Shown in pieces: positions 1-7,976 of a DNA stretch of 33,918 bases. The stretch's first letter is position 1; each line of letters begins with the position of its first letter. The notes beneath the pieces were generated by a model. The model made no database searches. It worked only from the letters and a program-made list of their open reading frames with translations, and was not told where the DNA came from. The DNA is from Prosthecobacter gellanilyticus (GTDB lineage: Bacteria > Verrucomicrobiota > Verrucomicrobiia > Verrucomicrobiales > Verrucomicrobiaceae). The translations under genes and the position numbers were made by a program. The stretch is from contig NZ_BKAG01000064.1 of assembly GCF_007992435.1 (NCBI RefSeq), positions 1-33,918 on the forward strand. Direction: 5' to 3'.

Positions 1-135
1 ATGCTCTAGCAATCAAGGCAGTCCTGCGCACACAGCGGTGTCGCGCTTGAGCGCTTCCCACCGCACTCCACGACGCTGCCGCGATTTTTCGTGGCCATTT
101 GGGCAAGAGTTTTAGTGAATGCCAACCTGGCGCTA

Positions 136-603
136 TCAGCTGCGGCCGCGCTCGTTGAAGCGGGCGACGATGCGCTGGGCTTCGCGCTTGGCTTCTTTTT
201 CCTTCACGGCTTCGCGCTGGTCGCCTTTATCGCGGCCGCGGCCGACACCGATCTCGATTTTGACGTGCGACTCTTTCCAGTAGGCGCGGAGGACGGGGAG
301 GGAGAGGCCCTTTTGCTGGGTCTCGCCGTAGAGTTTCAGGATCTCCCGCTTGTGCAGGAGCAGGCGGCGGGTGCGGCGGGGCTCGTGCTGGGTGAAGCCG
401 TTGGCCTTGTCATAAGCCTGGATGTCCAGATTGTAGAGCCAGACCTGGCCGCGCTCCACGCGGGCGAAGGCATCACTGATGTTCAGGCGGCCCTGGCGGA
501 TGGATTTGACCTCGGTGCCCCGAAGTTCCACACCCGCCTCGTAGCGCTCGAGGATCTGGTAATCCCGCAGGGCTTTGCGGTTGGTGGCGATTTCGTCGTT
601 CAT
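136..603 (-). CDS. smpB: SsrA-binding protein SmpB
   Basis: SmpB binds tmRNA and delivers it to stalled ribosomes for trans-translation in the cytoplasm. The 155-residue product has the usual family length. It carries the beta-barrel signature GTEVKSIRQGRLNISDAF near residue 29 and the central motif HEPRRTRRLLLHKREI (about residues 74-89). The C-terminal tail is basic and charged (KEKEAKREAQRI), as expected for the part that becomes helical in the decoding centre. It lies 51 bp downstream of the probable rpoZ gene on the same strand, so the two are probably co-transcribed. No Shine-Dalgarno sequence is visible before the ATG. The tmRNA gene itself was not seen in this window. The identification is secure. 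Confidence 0.96.
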   Translation of the reverse strand: MNDEIATNRKALRDYQILERYEAGVELRGTEVKSIRQGRLNISDAFARVERGQVWLYNLDIQAYDKANGFTQHEPRRTRRLLLHKREILKLYGETQQKGLSLPVLRAYWKESHVKIEIGVGRGRDKGDQREAVKEKEAKREAQRIVARFNERGRS

Positions 604-654
604 ATGGCGGCGGGGAGGGGGATGCCGCCAAGGTAAGAGTCAAAACAGGTTGGA

Positions 655-861
655 TCAGACCTCTTCGGCCAGATCTGCAACCTTGATCTTGCCGTGGATG
701 ATCTCCAGGAGGGCGATGTCAGCCTCACGAAGGCCTGGGCGGCGTTCGACAAGGGGGGAACGACCGCTGTTCAGCTGCCGGACGCGCTTCGAAACCATGT
801 TGATGAGGATCGGCGGATCTTTGATGATCTGGGCGGCTTGTTCGACGAGTTCGGCTTTCAT
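655..861 (-). CDS. rpoZ: DNA-directed RNA polymerase omega subunit
   Basis: The 68-residue protein matches the conserved core of the omega subunit, which helps assembly and stability of RNA polymerase through beta-prime. The hallmark is the helix MVSKRVRQLNSGRSPLVE (residues about 22-39), equivalent to the family's ARRARQ...PLV segment. It is followed by ADIALLEIIHGKI, equivalent to the TVIALREI..G.I segment. It is shorter than the E. coli protein (about 90 residues) but matches the short forms found in other phyla. A TATATA stretch ends a few bases upstream of the ATG, so transcription may start at or very near the start codon. It precedes smpB by 51 bp. Short length is the main reason for caution. 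Confidence 0.82.
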   Translation of the reverse strand: MKAELVEQAAQIIKDPPILINMVSKRVRQLNSGRSPLVERRPGLREADIALLEIIHGKIKVADLAEEV

Positions 862-884
862 CGGCTATATAGGGGGACGTTTTT

Positions 885-901
885 TGCCCGAAACTCCGGG
901 C
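885..901. repeat. Small inverted repeat upstream of rpoZ
   Basis: Arms GCCCG (886-890) and CGGGC (897-901) flank a 6-nt loop between rpoZ and the cytochrome terminator. On the plus strand the T-run precedes the hairpin rather than following it, so it is not a standard terminator in either direction. It could lie in the rpoZ promoter region. Its function is unknown. Confidence 0.3.
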
Positions 902-985
902 GGAAGGGGGGCGGAGAGTAGTGGGATCTGCCCGTCTGGCAAGCGGCATTTCAGCGCCGGGAGCTGCTCCAGAGGGCATTTGGCA

Positions 986-1027
986 GAAAAATGAGGGCAG
1001 AAAGATTCTCCAGAATCTCTCTGCCCC
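986..1027 (-). terminator. Intrinsic terminator of the cytochrome c gene
   Basis: Arms 995-1009 and 1012-1026 form a 15-bp stem. Read on the minus strand it contains a single G-U wobble and has a 2-nt apex. On the minus strand it is followed by a short spacer and a run of five T (plus-strand A at 987-991). It starts 16 bases after the stop codon of the leftward cytochrome gene, which is ideal placement. It insulates that gene from rpoZ-smpB. Confidence 0.85.
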
Positions 1028-1042
1028 ATTCATTCTGAAAAA

Positions 1043-1633
1043 TTACTGCATGCCGGTGGCCGCCTTGATCTTGGCCTGGCTCTCTTCGGAGAGGCGGGAC
1101 AGGGGCACCTGGAAGACTTCACCGTTGGAGGCCATTTTCAGGAGGGCGTCAGGGCCTTTCATGCCCACGAAGGTGGCCTGGATGGCCTTGCCATCACTGC
1201 TGGTCCAGGTTTCCACGCCAGCGGCAGCCGGAGCACCTGGCGCAGGAGCCGCAGGGGCTGCGGCGGGGGCTGCGCCGCCGCCGGTGATGGAGGCGCCTTC
1301 CTTGATCCAGGCGGTCAGGAGGGTGACTTCCTCAGGAGTGAGGCGGTTTTTGCCCTTGGGCGGCATGACATCATCATCGTCGTCCGGGAGTTTCACGGAG
1401 TCGAGCAGCTTGCTCTTCTCAGGGCTGCCCGGGATCATGAGGCCGTCTGGCTTGATGACCTTGCCGAGCTCCTCCGGCGTATCGAGGGCCAGATCACCCT
1501 TGGTCTTACCCTTGCTCACGGCATGGCAGGCATAGCACTTCTGGCTGAACAGATTTTTGATCTGGGCATAGTCCACGGCAGAGGCGGAGGCTGTGCCAAT
1601 GATGGTGAGGGTGGCGATGAGTGGGAGGTTCAT
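1043..1633 (-). CDS. Secreted planctomycete-type cytochrome c with SHD1-like domain
   Basis: The 196-residue protein begins with a signal peptide (about residues 1-19, ending ASASA). A c-type haem motif CYACH follows at residues 33-37, and a likely axial Met lies in DVMPPKGKNRLTPEE near residue 90. This is the short cytochrome layout common in Planctomycetes and Verrucomicrobia (PSCyt1-like). An Ala/Pro/Gly linker (about 118-138) joins it to a C-terminal segment beginning WTSSDGKAIQATFVG and ending PLSRLSEESQAKI, which matches the SLA1-homology-1 (SHD1) fold of these phyla. It should act outside the cytoplasmic membrane as an electron carrier. The SHD1 part may bind a partner, which is inference. 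It diverges from the pseudokinase gene 135 bp away and ends at a strong terminator. Confidence 0.88.
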   Translation of the reverse strand: MNLPLIATLTIIGTASASAVDYAQIKNLFSQKCYACHAVSKGKTKGDLALDTPEELGKVIKPDGLMIPGSPEKSKLLDSVKLPDDDDDVMPPKGKNRLTPEEVTLLTAWIKEGASITGGGAAPAAAPAAPAPGAPAAAGVETWTSSDGKAIQATFVGMKGPDALLKMASNGEVFQVPLSRLSEESQAKIKAATGMQ

Positions 1634-1768
1634 GGAGGGGAGGGTGGAAAATCAGGCTTTTATCAGGTCCAGGCCTTAGATGGCAAGCATCGGGTTTATA
1701 TTCAGCCCTTGTCAAACGCACGTGCCCGGCGAGACTTGGCCCGCTTTTTTCTTTCGGCGCACTTCACC

Positions 1769-4060
1769 ATGGCGGAACCCAGTCTTTTCAGACACTACTT
1801 GATCGTCCAGGACGTGGACGGCAACAACGTGGAGCTGACCCGCAACGCGGAGCAGGTGAACGTGCTGGGCTTTGACACGCAGCGTCTGGAGTTCGTGCAC
1901 TGCCACGTGCTGCTCTCTCCGCTGGCGGACCGGCCGGGTTTTGAAGAGGGCTGCCGGAAGCTGCAAATGAGCGGGCATCCGCTGCTGGCACGGCTTTCGG
2001 ACTTCGGTGAGGATGATGGCAATCCCTTTTACATCACCAGCAATGTGGATGGTGAGTCGCTGGCGGGTTATCTGGCGCGGCAGACGGATCTTCCTGGGTG
2101 GCTGGCGGTGATGCTGGCCAGCCGATCGCTGGATGCGGCCGCGGCGCTGTGCTCGCGTGTGGACCTGATGCCTAACAATCCGTTAGACTGTCTGCGTGTG
2201 GTGCAGACGGGGCCGCACTCGCTGCTGATCCAGGTGGCGGATTATGCGCTCGTTTCCTCCGTGGCGAAGAAGACGCGCGGTCTGAAGACGGCTTTTGAAA
2301 AGCAGGCGAAGTTCCTGAAGACCTTTCTGGATGAGAAAGCGGGCGGACCTTCCTTTGCGGATTCACCTCTGCCGGCGGCGGATTTTACGGAATTGTTAGG
2401 CGCGTGCCTGGTCTCGGCTGCGGCGGACACGGTGATGGCGATGAAGAATCTCCGCGCTGCGCTGGTGAAGCTGGTGCCGGAGACTTTGGGCGGCGAGATC
2501 CCTACCGCACAAAAGCCGCGTGCTCTGCTGGCTCCGCAACTGGCGAGCTACCAGGAGATCGCCCGTGCTCTGGTGAACCGTGTGCGCATTCAAAGCCAGC
2601 GGCTGGACATGGCGAACCCCTATGCGATGCGCGGCACGCTGACGAAGACGGGGCGCAGTGTGCTGGTGGAGCAGGTGCCGCCCTCACGCCTGGCCACGAG
2701 TGTGGTGCAGGCGGCGGATGACAAGGCCTTCCGCCTGGACAAGAAGCGCGACTACCCGAGCATTGTGCCGGTGGCGCTTTTGCAGGACAGCGAGGGCCTT
2801 TCATGCATGGCGGAGGAAGTGGCGGAGGGCATCACGCTGACGGATCTTTTGCGTGACCGCCGCGCTCTGAATGCGCATGAGACTTATCTGGTGCTGGCTG
2901 GTCTGGATGCGGCGCTGACCCAACTGGAGAAAGCGGGTCTCGATGTGCCGCGCCTGCGTCTGGAGGACATTTATTTGCTCACTGGTTTCCCGCGCGAGGA
3001 CAGCCGCAGCACGAAGCTGCTGCTGACGAAGCTCACGGACTGGCCTGCCTTTTCCATCATGCTGCGGGCGCACCCCACGCTGGCGGCCATGGCGGGACGC
3101 GGGACGGACCCCGCGCTGCTGCTGCCACCGCCGAAGCCTGGCAGCACGAATGCGAACCCATGGAATGCAGCCTGGCTCTCTGCCGTGGCCCGTTTTCTTC
3201 TGGCGTTGGAGACCTTGCCGGGTGCTGTTTCTGAATCTGCGGAGGGCGGACGGGAGATCGAAACCGTGGGCCGTTTGCTGGACGAGGAGATCGCCAAAGG
3301 GCGCGAGGGCATCGCGGTCAAGCGAGCGGACTTCCTGGCCCGCTATGCGCGCATGGTGCATCATCATGATCTGGTGAAGCCGGTGGAGCAGCCGCCTTCC
3401 GAGCCGCTGCAGCCGGTGAAGCCGAAGCAGGTGCGCAGCCGCAATGGCGGAGGTCTTCAACAGATCCAGGCCACGCCGATGCCGAGGGAGGCACCTGTGA
3501 TCGCCGTGACTGCCCAGCCGGTGACCAGTGCTCCCGTGCCATTGACGGGTGGTCTTACCTCTCCTGCACCTGCGGGCGCAGCTGAAAGGCCCAGCGTGGG
3601 GTTTGCTGAACTGCTCTTCCGCGGCACCAGCGAGACGGCACCCTCCTCCGGTCCTGACTGGGCCAAGACAGCGGTGGATGCCCCGCCCACCATCAATGCC
3701 AATGAGGCGCTTTTGCCGCCGGATCATTTTGTGCCCTTTTGGTTGCGCGCGGCGGTGTTCATCGGCGGTTCCATGATCATTGGTGGCGTGCTGGCGCATC
3801 TTTCGGGTGACGCGCTTTGGCTGAAGAAGGGTCCTCACCCTTCGACGCCACCTGCTCTCCAGACTCATGGTGGTAACGGGCCTGCACCTTCCAAGGGAGG
3901 CATTCCGAAGGCCTCCTCGGTGCCCCAGGCCATCGAGGTTCCAGAGCCTGCGGCCTTGCCTCCTAGCGCACCCGCACCGGCCTCGGGAAGCAGTTTGCTG
4001 AAGCCGCCGCCAAGTGTCTTGAAGGATCAAATCCTAGATCTTCCTGCCTCACCACGGTGA
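1769..4060 (+). CDS. Membrane protein with two degenerate protein-kinase-like domains
   Basis: I place the start at the ATG in ACCATGGCG. The frame is open further upstream, but that stretch overlaps the divergent cytochrome gene. The product has 763 residues. The first kinase-like region (about 1-230) has a HP..ARLSDFGEDDG..F core, then DLMPNNPLD (about 131-140) where kinases have DLKPxN, and VADYAL (about 157) where they have DFG. No VAIK lysine is evident. The second region (about 285-440) has IVPVALLQD and a VAEGITLTDLL hinge, but LDVPRLRLEDIYLL (about 391-404) replaces HRDLKPEN, and LTDW replaces the DFG region. One transmembrane helix (about 660-680) is followed by a Pro/Ala-rich tail of roughly 85 residues. 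This resembles bacterial STPK receptors with an inner kinase part and outer tail. Catalysis is doubtful, and the function is not known. Confidence 0.72.
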   Translation: MAEPSLFRHYLIVQDVDGNNVELTRNAEQVNVLGFDTQRLEFVHCHVLLSPLADRPGFEEGCRKLQMSGHPLLARLSDFGEDDGNPFYITSNVDGESLAGYLARQTDLPGWLAVMLASRSLDAAAALCSRVDLMPNNPLDCLRVVQTGPHSLLIQVADYALVSSVAKKTRGLKTAFEKQAKFLKTFLDEKAGGPSFADSPLPAADFTELLGACLVSAAADTVMAMKNLRAALVKLVPETLGGEIPTAQKPRALLAPQLASYQEIARALVNRVRIQSQRLDMANPYAMRGTLTKTGRSVLVEQVPPSRLATSVVQAADDKAFRLDKKRDYPSIVPVALLQDSEGLSCMAEEVAEGITLTDLLRDRRALNAHETYLVLAGLDAALTQLEKAGLDVPRLRLEDIYLLTGFPREDSRSTKLLLTKLTDWPAFSIMLRAHPTLAAMAGRGTDPALLLPPPKPGSTNANPWNAAWLSAVARFLLALETLPGAVSESAEGGREIETVGRLLDEEIAKGREGIAVKRADFLARYARMVHHHDLVKPVEQPPSEPLQPVKPKQVRSRNGGGLQQIQATPMPREAPVIAVTAQPVTSAPVPLTGGLTSPAPAGAAERPSVGFAELLFRGTSETAPSSGPDWAKTAVDAPPTINANEALLPPDHFVPFWLRAAVFIGGSMIIGGVLAHLSGDALWLKKGPHPSTPPALQTHGGNGPAPSKGGIPKASSVPQAIEVPEPAALPPSAPAPASGSSLLKPPPSVLKDQILDLPASPR

Positions 4061-4194
4061 GAATGGAACCCGGGACTTTCCTGCCGTAGTCTTATTTGCG
4101 TATTTGCAAACGTTTGGTTCGTTGTTAATTCTCGTCAATTCCATGCGCCCGTGAAAAGGCCGTGAGAACAACAACAAACACAACGAACAACACT

Positions 4195-4308
4195 ATGAAA
4201 TACGCCCTCCTCGCTCTCGCGGCTTCGGTCATCGCCGGCGGCCTCGTCTCCTGCGCTTCCAAGCCACCACCGCCACCACCGCCAGCTCCGGTGATGTCCA
4301 GCAAGTAA
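4195..4308 (+). CDS. Tiny proline-rich lipoprotein (37 aa)
   Basis: This short reading frame encodes a positively charged start (MKYA), a hydrophobic stretch, and a lipobox GLVSC with Cys at residue 20. A run of seven prolines and the end APVMSSK follow. Signal peptidase II cleavage would leave a mature peptide of only about 18 residues. The leader is A/C-rich (ACAACAAACACAACG) with no Shine-Dalgarno sequence. It lies 61 bp ahead of a second tiny lipoprotein and probably shares its transcript and terminator. It may be an entericidin-like or envelope peptide, but I do not recognise a family. Confidence 0.62.
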   Translation: MKYALLALAASVIAGGLVSCASKPPPPPPPAPVMSSK

Positions 4309-4369
4309 GTTGATGGGCCTGACGGCCTTATCTTCGTAGTTCAAGCGTTGCCAACCGACACTTCTCTCG

Positions 4370-4540
4370 ATGATCCGTCTCTTCACCCTCACACTTGCTG
4401 CTTCGTCCCTGCTCCTCGCGTCCTGCGCGACGAACAAGGAGTGCACTTCATGCTGCTCCAAGGACAGCACTGCCAAGCCGGCCGCAGCCTCGTGCTGCGC
4501 CACCCCTGGCACCGCTACCAAGACGGCTCATAAGCACTAA
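4370..4540 (+). CDS. Small cysteine-rich lipoprotein (56 aa)
   Basis: The start is MIRLFTL, followed by a hydrophobic segment and the lipobox LLASC with the lipidated Cys at residue 19. The mature part is unusually Cys-rich for its size, with CTSCC at residues 25-29 and CC at 42-43, and it ends in a His/Lys-rich tail (THKH-like: TAHKH). The clustered Cys and terminal His residues could bind metal or form disulphides, which is inference. A clear intrinsic terminator begins 20 bases after the stop. No Shine-Dalgarno sequence is visible. No family is recognised. Confidence 0.62.
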   Translation: MIRLFTLTLAASSLLLASCATNKECTSCCSKDSTAKPAAASCCATPGTATKTAHKH

Positions 4541-4559
4541 GCGAAGTCTGACTCCTCGG

Positions 4560-4600
4560 GCGCCGTCTGCGAGCTCACGCTCCGGACGGCGCTTCTTTTT
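4560..4600 (+). terminator. Intrinsic terminator after the small lipoproteins
   Basis: An 8-bp GC-rich stem GCGCCGTC (4560-4567) pairs with GACGGCGC (4585-4592) and is followed directly by TTCTTTTTG. It lies 20 bases past the stop of the Cys-rich lipoprotein, which supports that short frame being a real expressed gene. Confidence 0.78.
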
Positions 4601-4608
4601 GCATTCAT

Positions 4609-4648
4609 GATTCCTGAATTCTGAGTCAGAAATCTCAAATCAGGATTC
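4609..4648. repeat. Imperfect inverted repeat at the convergent gene end
   Basis: GATTCCTGAATT (4609-4620) faces AAATCAGGATTC (4637-4648), pairing at 10 of 12 positions. The right arm overlaps the stop codon of the leftward SDR gene. It may help end the leftward transcript, but no T-tract follows it on the minus strand. Confidence 0.4.
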
Positions 4649-5438
4649 AAGGAATGGTCGTGCTGTCCTTTGGGGGATTGCGACCGATGAAGGGGTGCTG
4701 CTCCAGGTCCATGACCTGGCCGCTGATCGGGCCGCTTTCATCGGCGAGCCAGTAGACGGCGGCTGCGGCGATTTCCTCCGGCCAGAGGATGCGGCCGGCC
4801 GGTGCATACACTTTCGGCAGGTCCGCATACCAGTCGTCCTTCAGGCCGTGCTCGCGTTTGCGCTTGGCTTCGTTTTCGGTGAGGACCCAGCCGGGATTGA
4901 TCTGGTTCACGCGCACACCGTCCTCGCGCATCAAGGTATCGCCCAGGTTACGGGTGAGCGTCATCAGCGCGCCTTTCGAGACGGAGTAGGGCATCAGGTT
5001 AGGCTCGCCGCTCCAGGCATTCACGCTGCCGATGTTCAGCACGCAGCCGCGCACCTTGCGCAGTTCGGGCAGGGCTGCCTTGATGAGGGCGAAGGGGGCC
5101 AGGGTGTTCACCTCCAGCATCTTCCGGAAGAAAGCGAGGTCGGTCGTGTGGATGTTGGACGCGGTCACCATGGCGGCATTGTTCACGATCGCGTCGAGTC
5201 TGCCGAAGGTGCTCACGGCTAGATTCACCAGCGTGGCAGGGCAGGTTTCGCTGGTCAGGTCTTCCACGTGGGCCACGGCTTTGTCTGCGCCGATCTCAGC
5301 GACCACTTCAGCGGCCAAGTCTGCCTCCAGGCCGTGAATGACGACTTTCGCGCCTTCGGCAACACAACGTTTGGCGATGGCTTTTCCAATGCCCGTGGCA
5401 CTGCCGGTGACGAGGATGACTTTGTTTTGAAGACGCAT
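4647..5438 (-). CDS. Short-chain dehydrogenase/reductase (SDR)
   Basis: The 263-residue protein has the classical SDR layout. The NAD(P)-binding motif TGSATGIG is at residues 11-18 and NNAA near 87. The catalytic serine is 138 (GSVN), and the Tyr/Lys pair YSVSK is at 151-155. A PGWV segment follows the active site, as in FabG-like enzymes. I chose the ATG giving MRLQNKVILVTG because the six extra residues upstream (MIFHLT) do not look like SDR sequence. It should oxidise or reduce an alcohol/ketone in the cytoplasm, with substrate unknown. It lies on the same strand as, and 81 bp downstream of, the metallohydrolase gene, so a shared transcript is possible. No Shine-Dalgarno sequence is visible. 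Confidence 0.9.
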   Translation of the reverse strand: MRLQNKVILVTGSATGIGKAIAKRCVAEGAKVVIHGLEADLAAEVVAEIGADKAVAHVEDLTSETCPATLVNLAVSTFGRLDAIVNNAAMVTASNIHTTDLAFFRKMLEVNTLAPFALIKAALPELRKVRGCVLNIGSVNAWSGEPNLMPYSVSKGALMTLTRNLGDTLMREDGVRVNQINPGWVLTENEAKRKREHGLKDDWYADLPKVYAPAGRILWPEEIAAAAVYWLADESGPISGQVMDLEQHPFIGRNPPKDSTTIP

Positions 5439-5519
5439 GGTTAGGTGGAAGATCATAGCGAGGAGTGTCCCCGCTTCACCACGACAAAGTGTGGATGAAA
5501 TACGACAGGGGTGCGCCGG

Positions 5520-7832
5520 TCACTCCGCCAGCCTCTCCCGATACACCTTCCGCGCATGATCATAGGCGGCTACGGCATCAGTATGCTCCTTCGGATCAAT
5601 GAGCGCTTCTTTCTGTGACCAGCACTGGTCCACGCTTTTGAGACACCATTCGAGGCTGCGCTTCTCGCGGATCGGCTGTTCATTCACGATGACAAAAATG
5701 GGGTTCGTGTGCGAGCTCGCGCGGATACGGAGGGCGAGCCAGCAGCTTCTTTCAACCGGCACATCAAAACTCAAGTCACGGGTGGTTCCGTCAGCGATGA
5801 TGTTTTGCTTCTGCAGGGACACGCCATTGACCAGCAACTCCACCGGCACCTCACGCGTGGTGCCGATGCGTGCCCTCTCAAGATCCCAAAACGGCTTCTG
5901 ACCTGCGGGCGCGTTTTGGATTTCCGGACGCGGTTGCGTTTCCAGCATCGCCGCGGCTTTGACAGTGACTTTCATCGTGGTGGGTTTCGCGAGACGCACC
6001 TCACTGTCCTTCACGCCGAGTTCAGCATCACCTGCCTTGAACTCCATGAGATGGCTTTTGCCATCGCTCACATAGGCTCGACCTGCGCGAATGCCCTCGC
6101 ACCAGCCGTCATAGCTGAGCTTGTCATCCAGCTTCACATAGGCGCGGCCAAGGCCCACGCGCTCGCCATAGATGCAGGGGAAGTCCGTCTCGCCGCTGAT
6201 GCGTGTGCGGAAGCCCGCGTTCAGTGTGTGATACCAGATGTTCAGCTCCCAGGTGTGCGGCGTGTCCACCATGGAGAGGAAATCCACCGCCGGCACCGGC
6301 TTGCCTTCCGGCCCTTCGACCATGTGGGTGACGTCCACGATGTATTCGCACGCACCGATGCCATTGAAGGGCGGCACAATGTAGTTCGGCAGCTCATCGG
6401 TAACACTGGTTAGGCCGAGCTTGTATTGCTTGTCACGGGCTGGATCATCCTGTGCAAGAGGTTGCAAGCCCCAGCCGCTGTGAGCAGGTCCCGTGAGAGC
6501 ACCCTGTTTCTTTGCCCACTTCAGCGTGTTCAGGCAGAGCGTGGGCCAGTGCGCGGTGCTGTCGCCACCGGGATACATCTGCTCCTTGAGCTTCAGCAGA
6601 CAAAGATGGCCGCTTTTGTGCGAGCCGAAGCCGCTGACCTCCACATCATAGCGCAGCAGAAACGGGAAGCGCGATTCCTTGTCATCCGTGCCCGTGAAGA
6701 ATTGCTTTTGATAATCAAAACACGGCCCCCACGTGAGGTTCGCGCCGATCTTGAGATCCTCGCCCTGGCAATGCCGTGCCATGTCCGGCGCATGCACACC
6801 TTGTGTCGGCACGGAGTAGTGCGCGCAGCCGGCCGCATGAATGTGATGATCACCGCTCCACCAGCCAAGCTTGCTCGGATCAATCCAGCGCTTCACCTGG
6901 AACTTCAGTGTGGTGTTTTCACGCGCGATCGTGACCTTTCGCGCCTCAGGCACCGACTCCGGGCCGCGACGAAACACGATGTCATAGCTGCCATCAGGCA
7001 GCTTCAATGTCTCGCCATCACCACGATAAATCTGCGGATGGAAAAAGAAGTCCGGCGCATGCCGCTTGATCTGCGAGGGATACACGCGCCCGGCCTTGTC
7101 CTTGATCAGCAGCTCGGCAATGCAGGGCTGGCCGTTTTCATCCTCGATCGCCAGCTTCACCTCACGCGCAGGCTGGCAGTCAAAGAGCACGCTCGTCTCA
7201 TTGCGAAAGCCCAGGTCCTGCGTGCCCTGGCCGGTGTCGAAACTGAAGGTCGCATCCCGCTTGCCCACATCGCGGCTGTAGAGCTGGATGATGCGATATT
7301 CCACGCCCAGCCCGCTCAAGGTTGGCTGCACCGGCGCGGCCTCAAACATCTGCACGTCCAGCCAGCGCGCCGAGAGGGCAGGGGGCCCCGGATCCTTCGG
7401 CTGCGCATTCGGAGCCACGGGCGGCGATCCCGGCACATACATCACCTTGGACTGCGGGCTGCTGGCGGCGAGTTTTGCGGTCACACCGGCCTCATTGCCC
7501 ACCCGCACCAGGTATTGCCGCCAGCCGGACTCATCCAGCACGGGCTTCGCCGCCCCGGTGGCCACCTTCACCCGCTGCTCCGGGGTGATCGTGACCTGAA
7601 AGAGCGCATGCGCATCCAGCACCGTCTGCGCCTTTTGCACGGCCGCCGCATCGTTTGCCGTGATGGCCGCCTGCAGTGCGCTGATCTCCTCCTTGGAAAA
7701 AGGAGTGCCCAGGAAACTGGTGGCCTCCAGCAGCCGCTGCGTGGCCGCCAGGAAGGGCTGCGGCTCCACCTCCGTCCCCTGGGAGAGTGAGATCACACTC
7801 AGGCACACCAGGAGGGAGAGAGGCGTTTTCAT
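5520..7832 (-). CDS. Secreted CehA/McbA-family metallohydrolase
   Basis: The start MKTPLSLLVCLSVISLSQG gives a signal peptide, so I take this ATG rather than one 75 bases upstream. The 770-residue protein has an N-terminal region of unknown fold (to about 300). A PHP-like metallohydrolase domain follows, opening with WWSGDHHIHAAG (about 324-335), the H-x-H metal site of the CehA/McbA family. Further conserved segments are GPAHSGWG (about 450) and SGETDFP..GERVGLGRAYV (about 545-565). The C-terminal part is beta-rich. Family members hydrolyse ester, carbamate or phosphoester bonds, but the substrate here cannot be told. Its export and the neighbouring SDR suggest use of an external substrate. 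Such long secreted forms are frequent in Planctomycetes and Verrucomicrobia. Confidence 0.82.
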   Translation of the reverse strand: MKTPLSLLVCLSVISLSQGTEVEPQPFLAATQRLLEATSFLGTPFSKEEISALQAAITANDAAAVQKAQTVLDAHALFQVTITPEQRVKVATGAAKPVLDESGWRQYLVRVGNEAGVTAKLAASSPQSKVMYVPGSPPVAPNAQPKDPGPPALSARWLDVQMFEAAPVQPTLSGLGVEYRIIQLYSRDVGKRDATFSFDTGQGTQDLGFRNETSVLFDCQPAREVKLAIEDENGQPCIAELLIKDKAGRVYPSQIKRHAPDFFFHPQIYRGDGETLKLPDGSYDIVFRRGPESVPEARKVTIARENTTLKFQVKRWIDPSKLGWWSGDHHIHAAGCAHYSVPTQGVHAPDMARHCQGEDLKIGANLTWGPCFDYQKQFFTGTDDKESRFPFLLRYDVEVSGFGSHKSGHLCLLKLKEQMYPGGDSTAHWPTLCLNTLKWAKKQGALTGPAHSGWGLQPLAQDDPARDKQYKLGLTSVTDELPNYIVPPFNGIGACEYIVDVTHMVEGPEGKPVPAVDFLSMVDTPHTWELNIWYHTLNAGFRTRISGETDFPCIYGERVGLGRAYVKLDDKLSYDGWCEGIRAGRAYVSDGKSHLMEFKAGDAELGVKDSEVRLAKPTTMKVTVKAAAMLETQPRPEIQNAPAGQKPFWDLERARIGTTREVPVELLVNGVSLQKQNIIADGTTRDLSFDVPVERSCWLALRIRASSHTNPIFVIVNEQPIREKRSLEWCLKSVDQCWSQKEALIDPKEHTDAVAAYDHARKVYRERLAE

Positions 7833-7976
7833 GCCCACTAGAACGCTCCGGGCCTGCGGGGGCTTGCTCCAGGTTGGAACTCCCTGAAAAGCACCCCTCC
7901 GGCACAAAAGCTGCGGCTTGCCTCGCCCTGCCGTCGCGTCTAGCTCTCCGGCTCCTAAATTCCCCCGTTCCTCCCC

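Noticed and set aside
1523..1768. N-terminal extension of the pseudokinase protein.
   Set aside because: It would overlap the cytochrome gene and its promoter, and the added residues look like non-coding translation.
4081..4140. Promoter for the small lipoproteins (TTGCAA with TAATTC 16 bp later, next to the TTTGCAAA palindrome at 4103-4110).
   Set aside because: Both boxes match the consensus poorly and promoter rules for this phylum are uncertain, so I do not list it as a feature.
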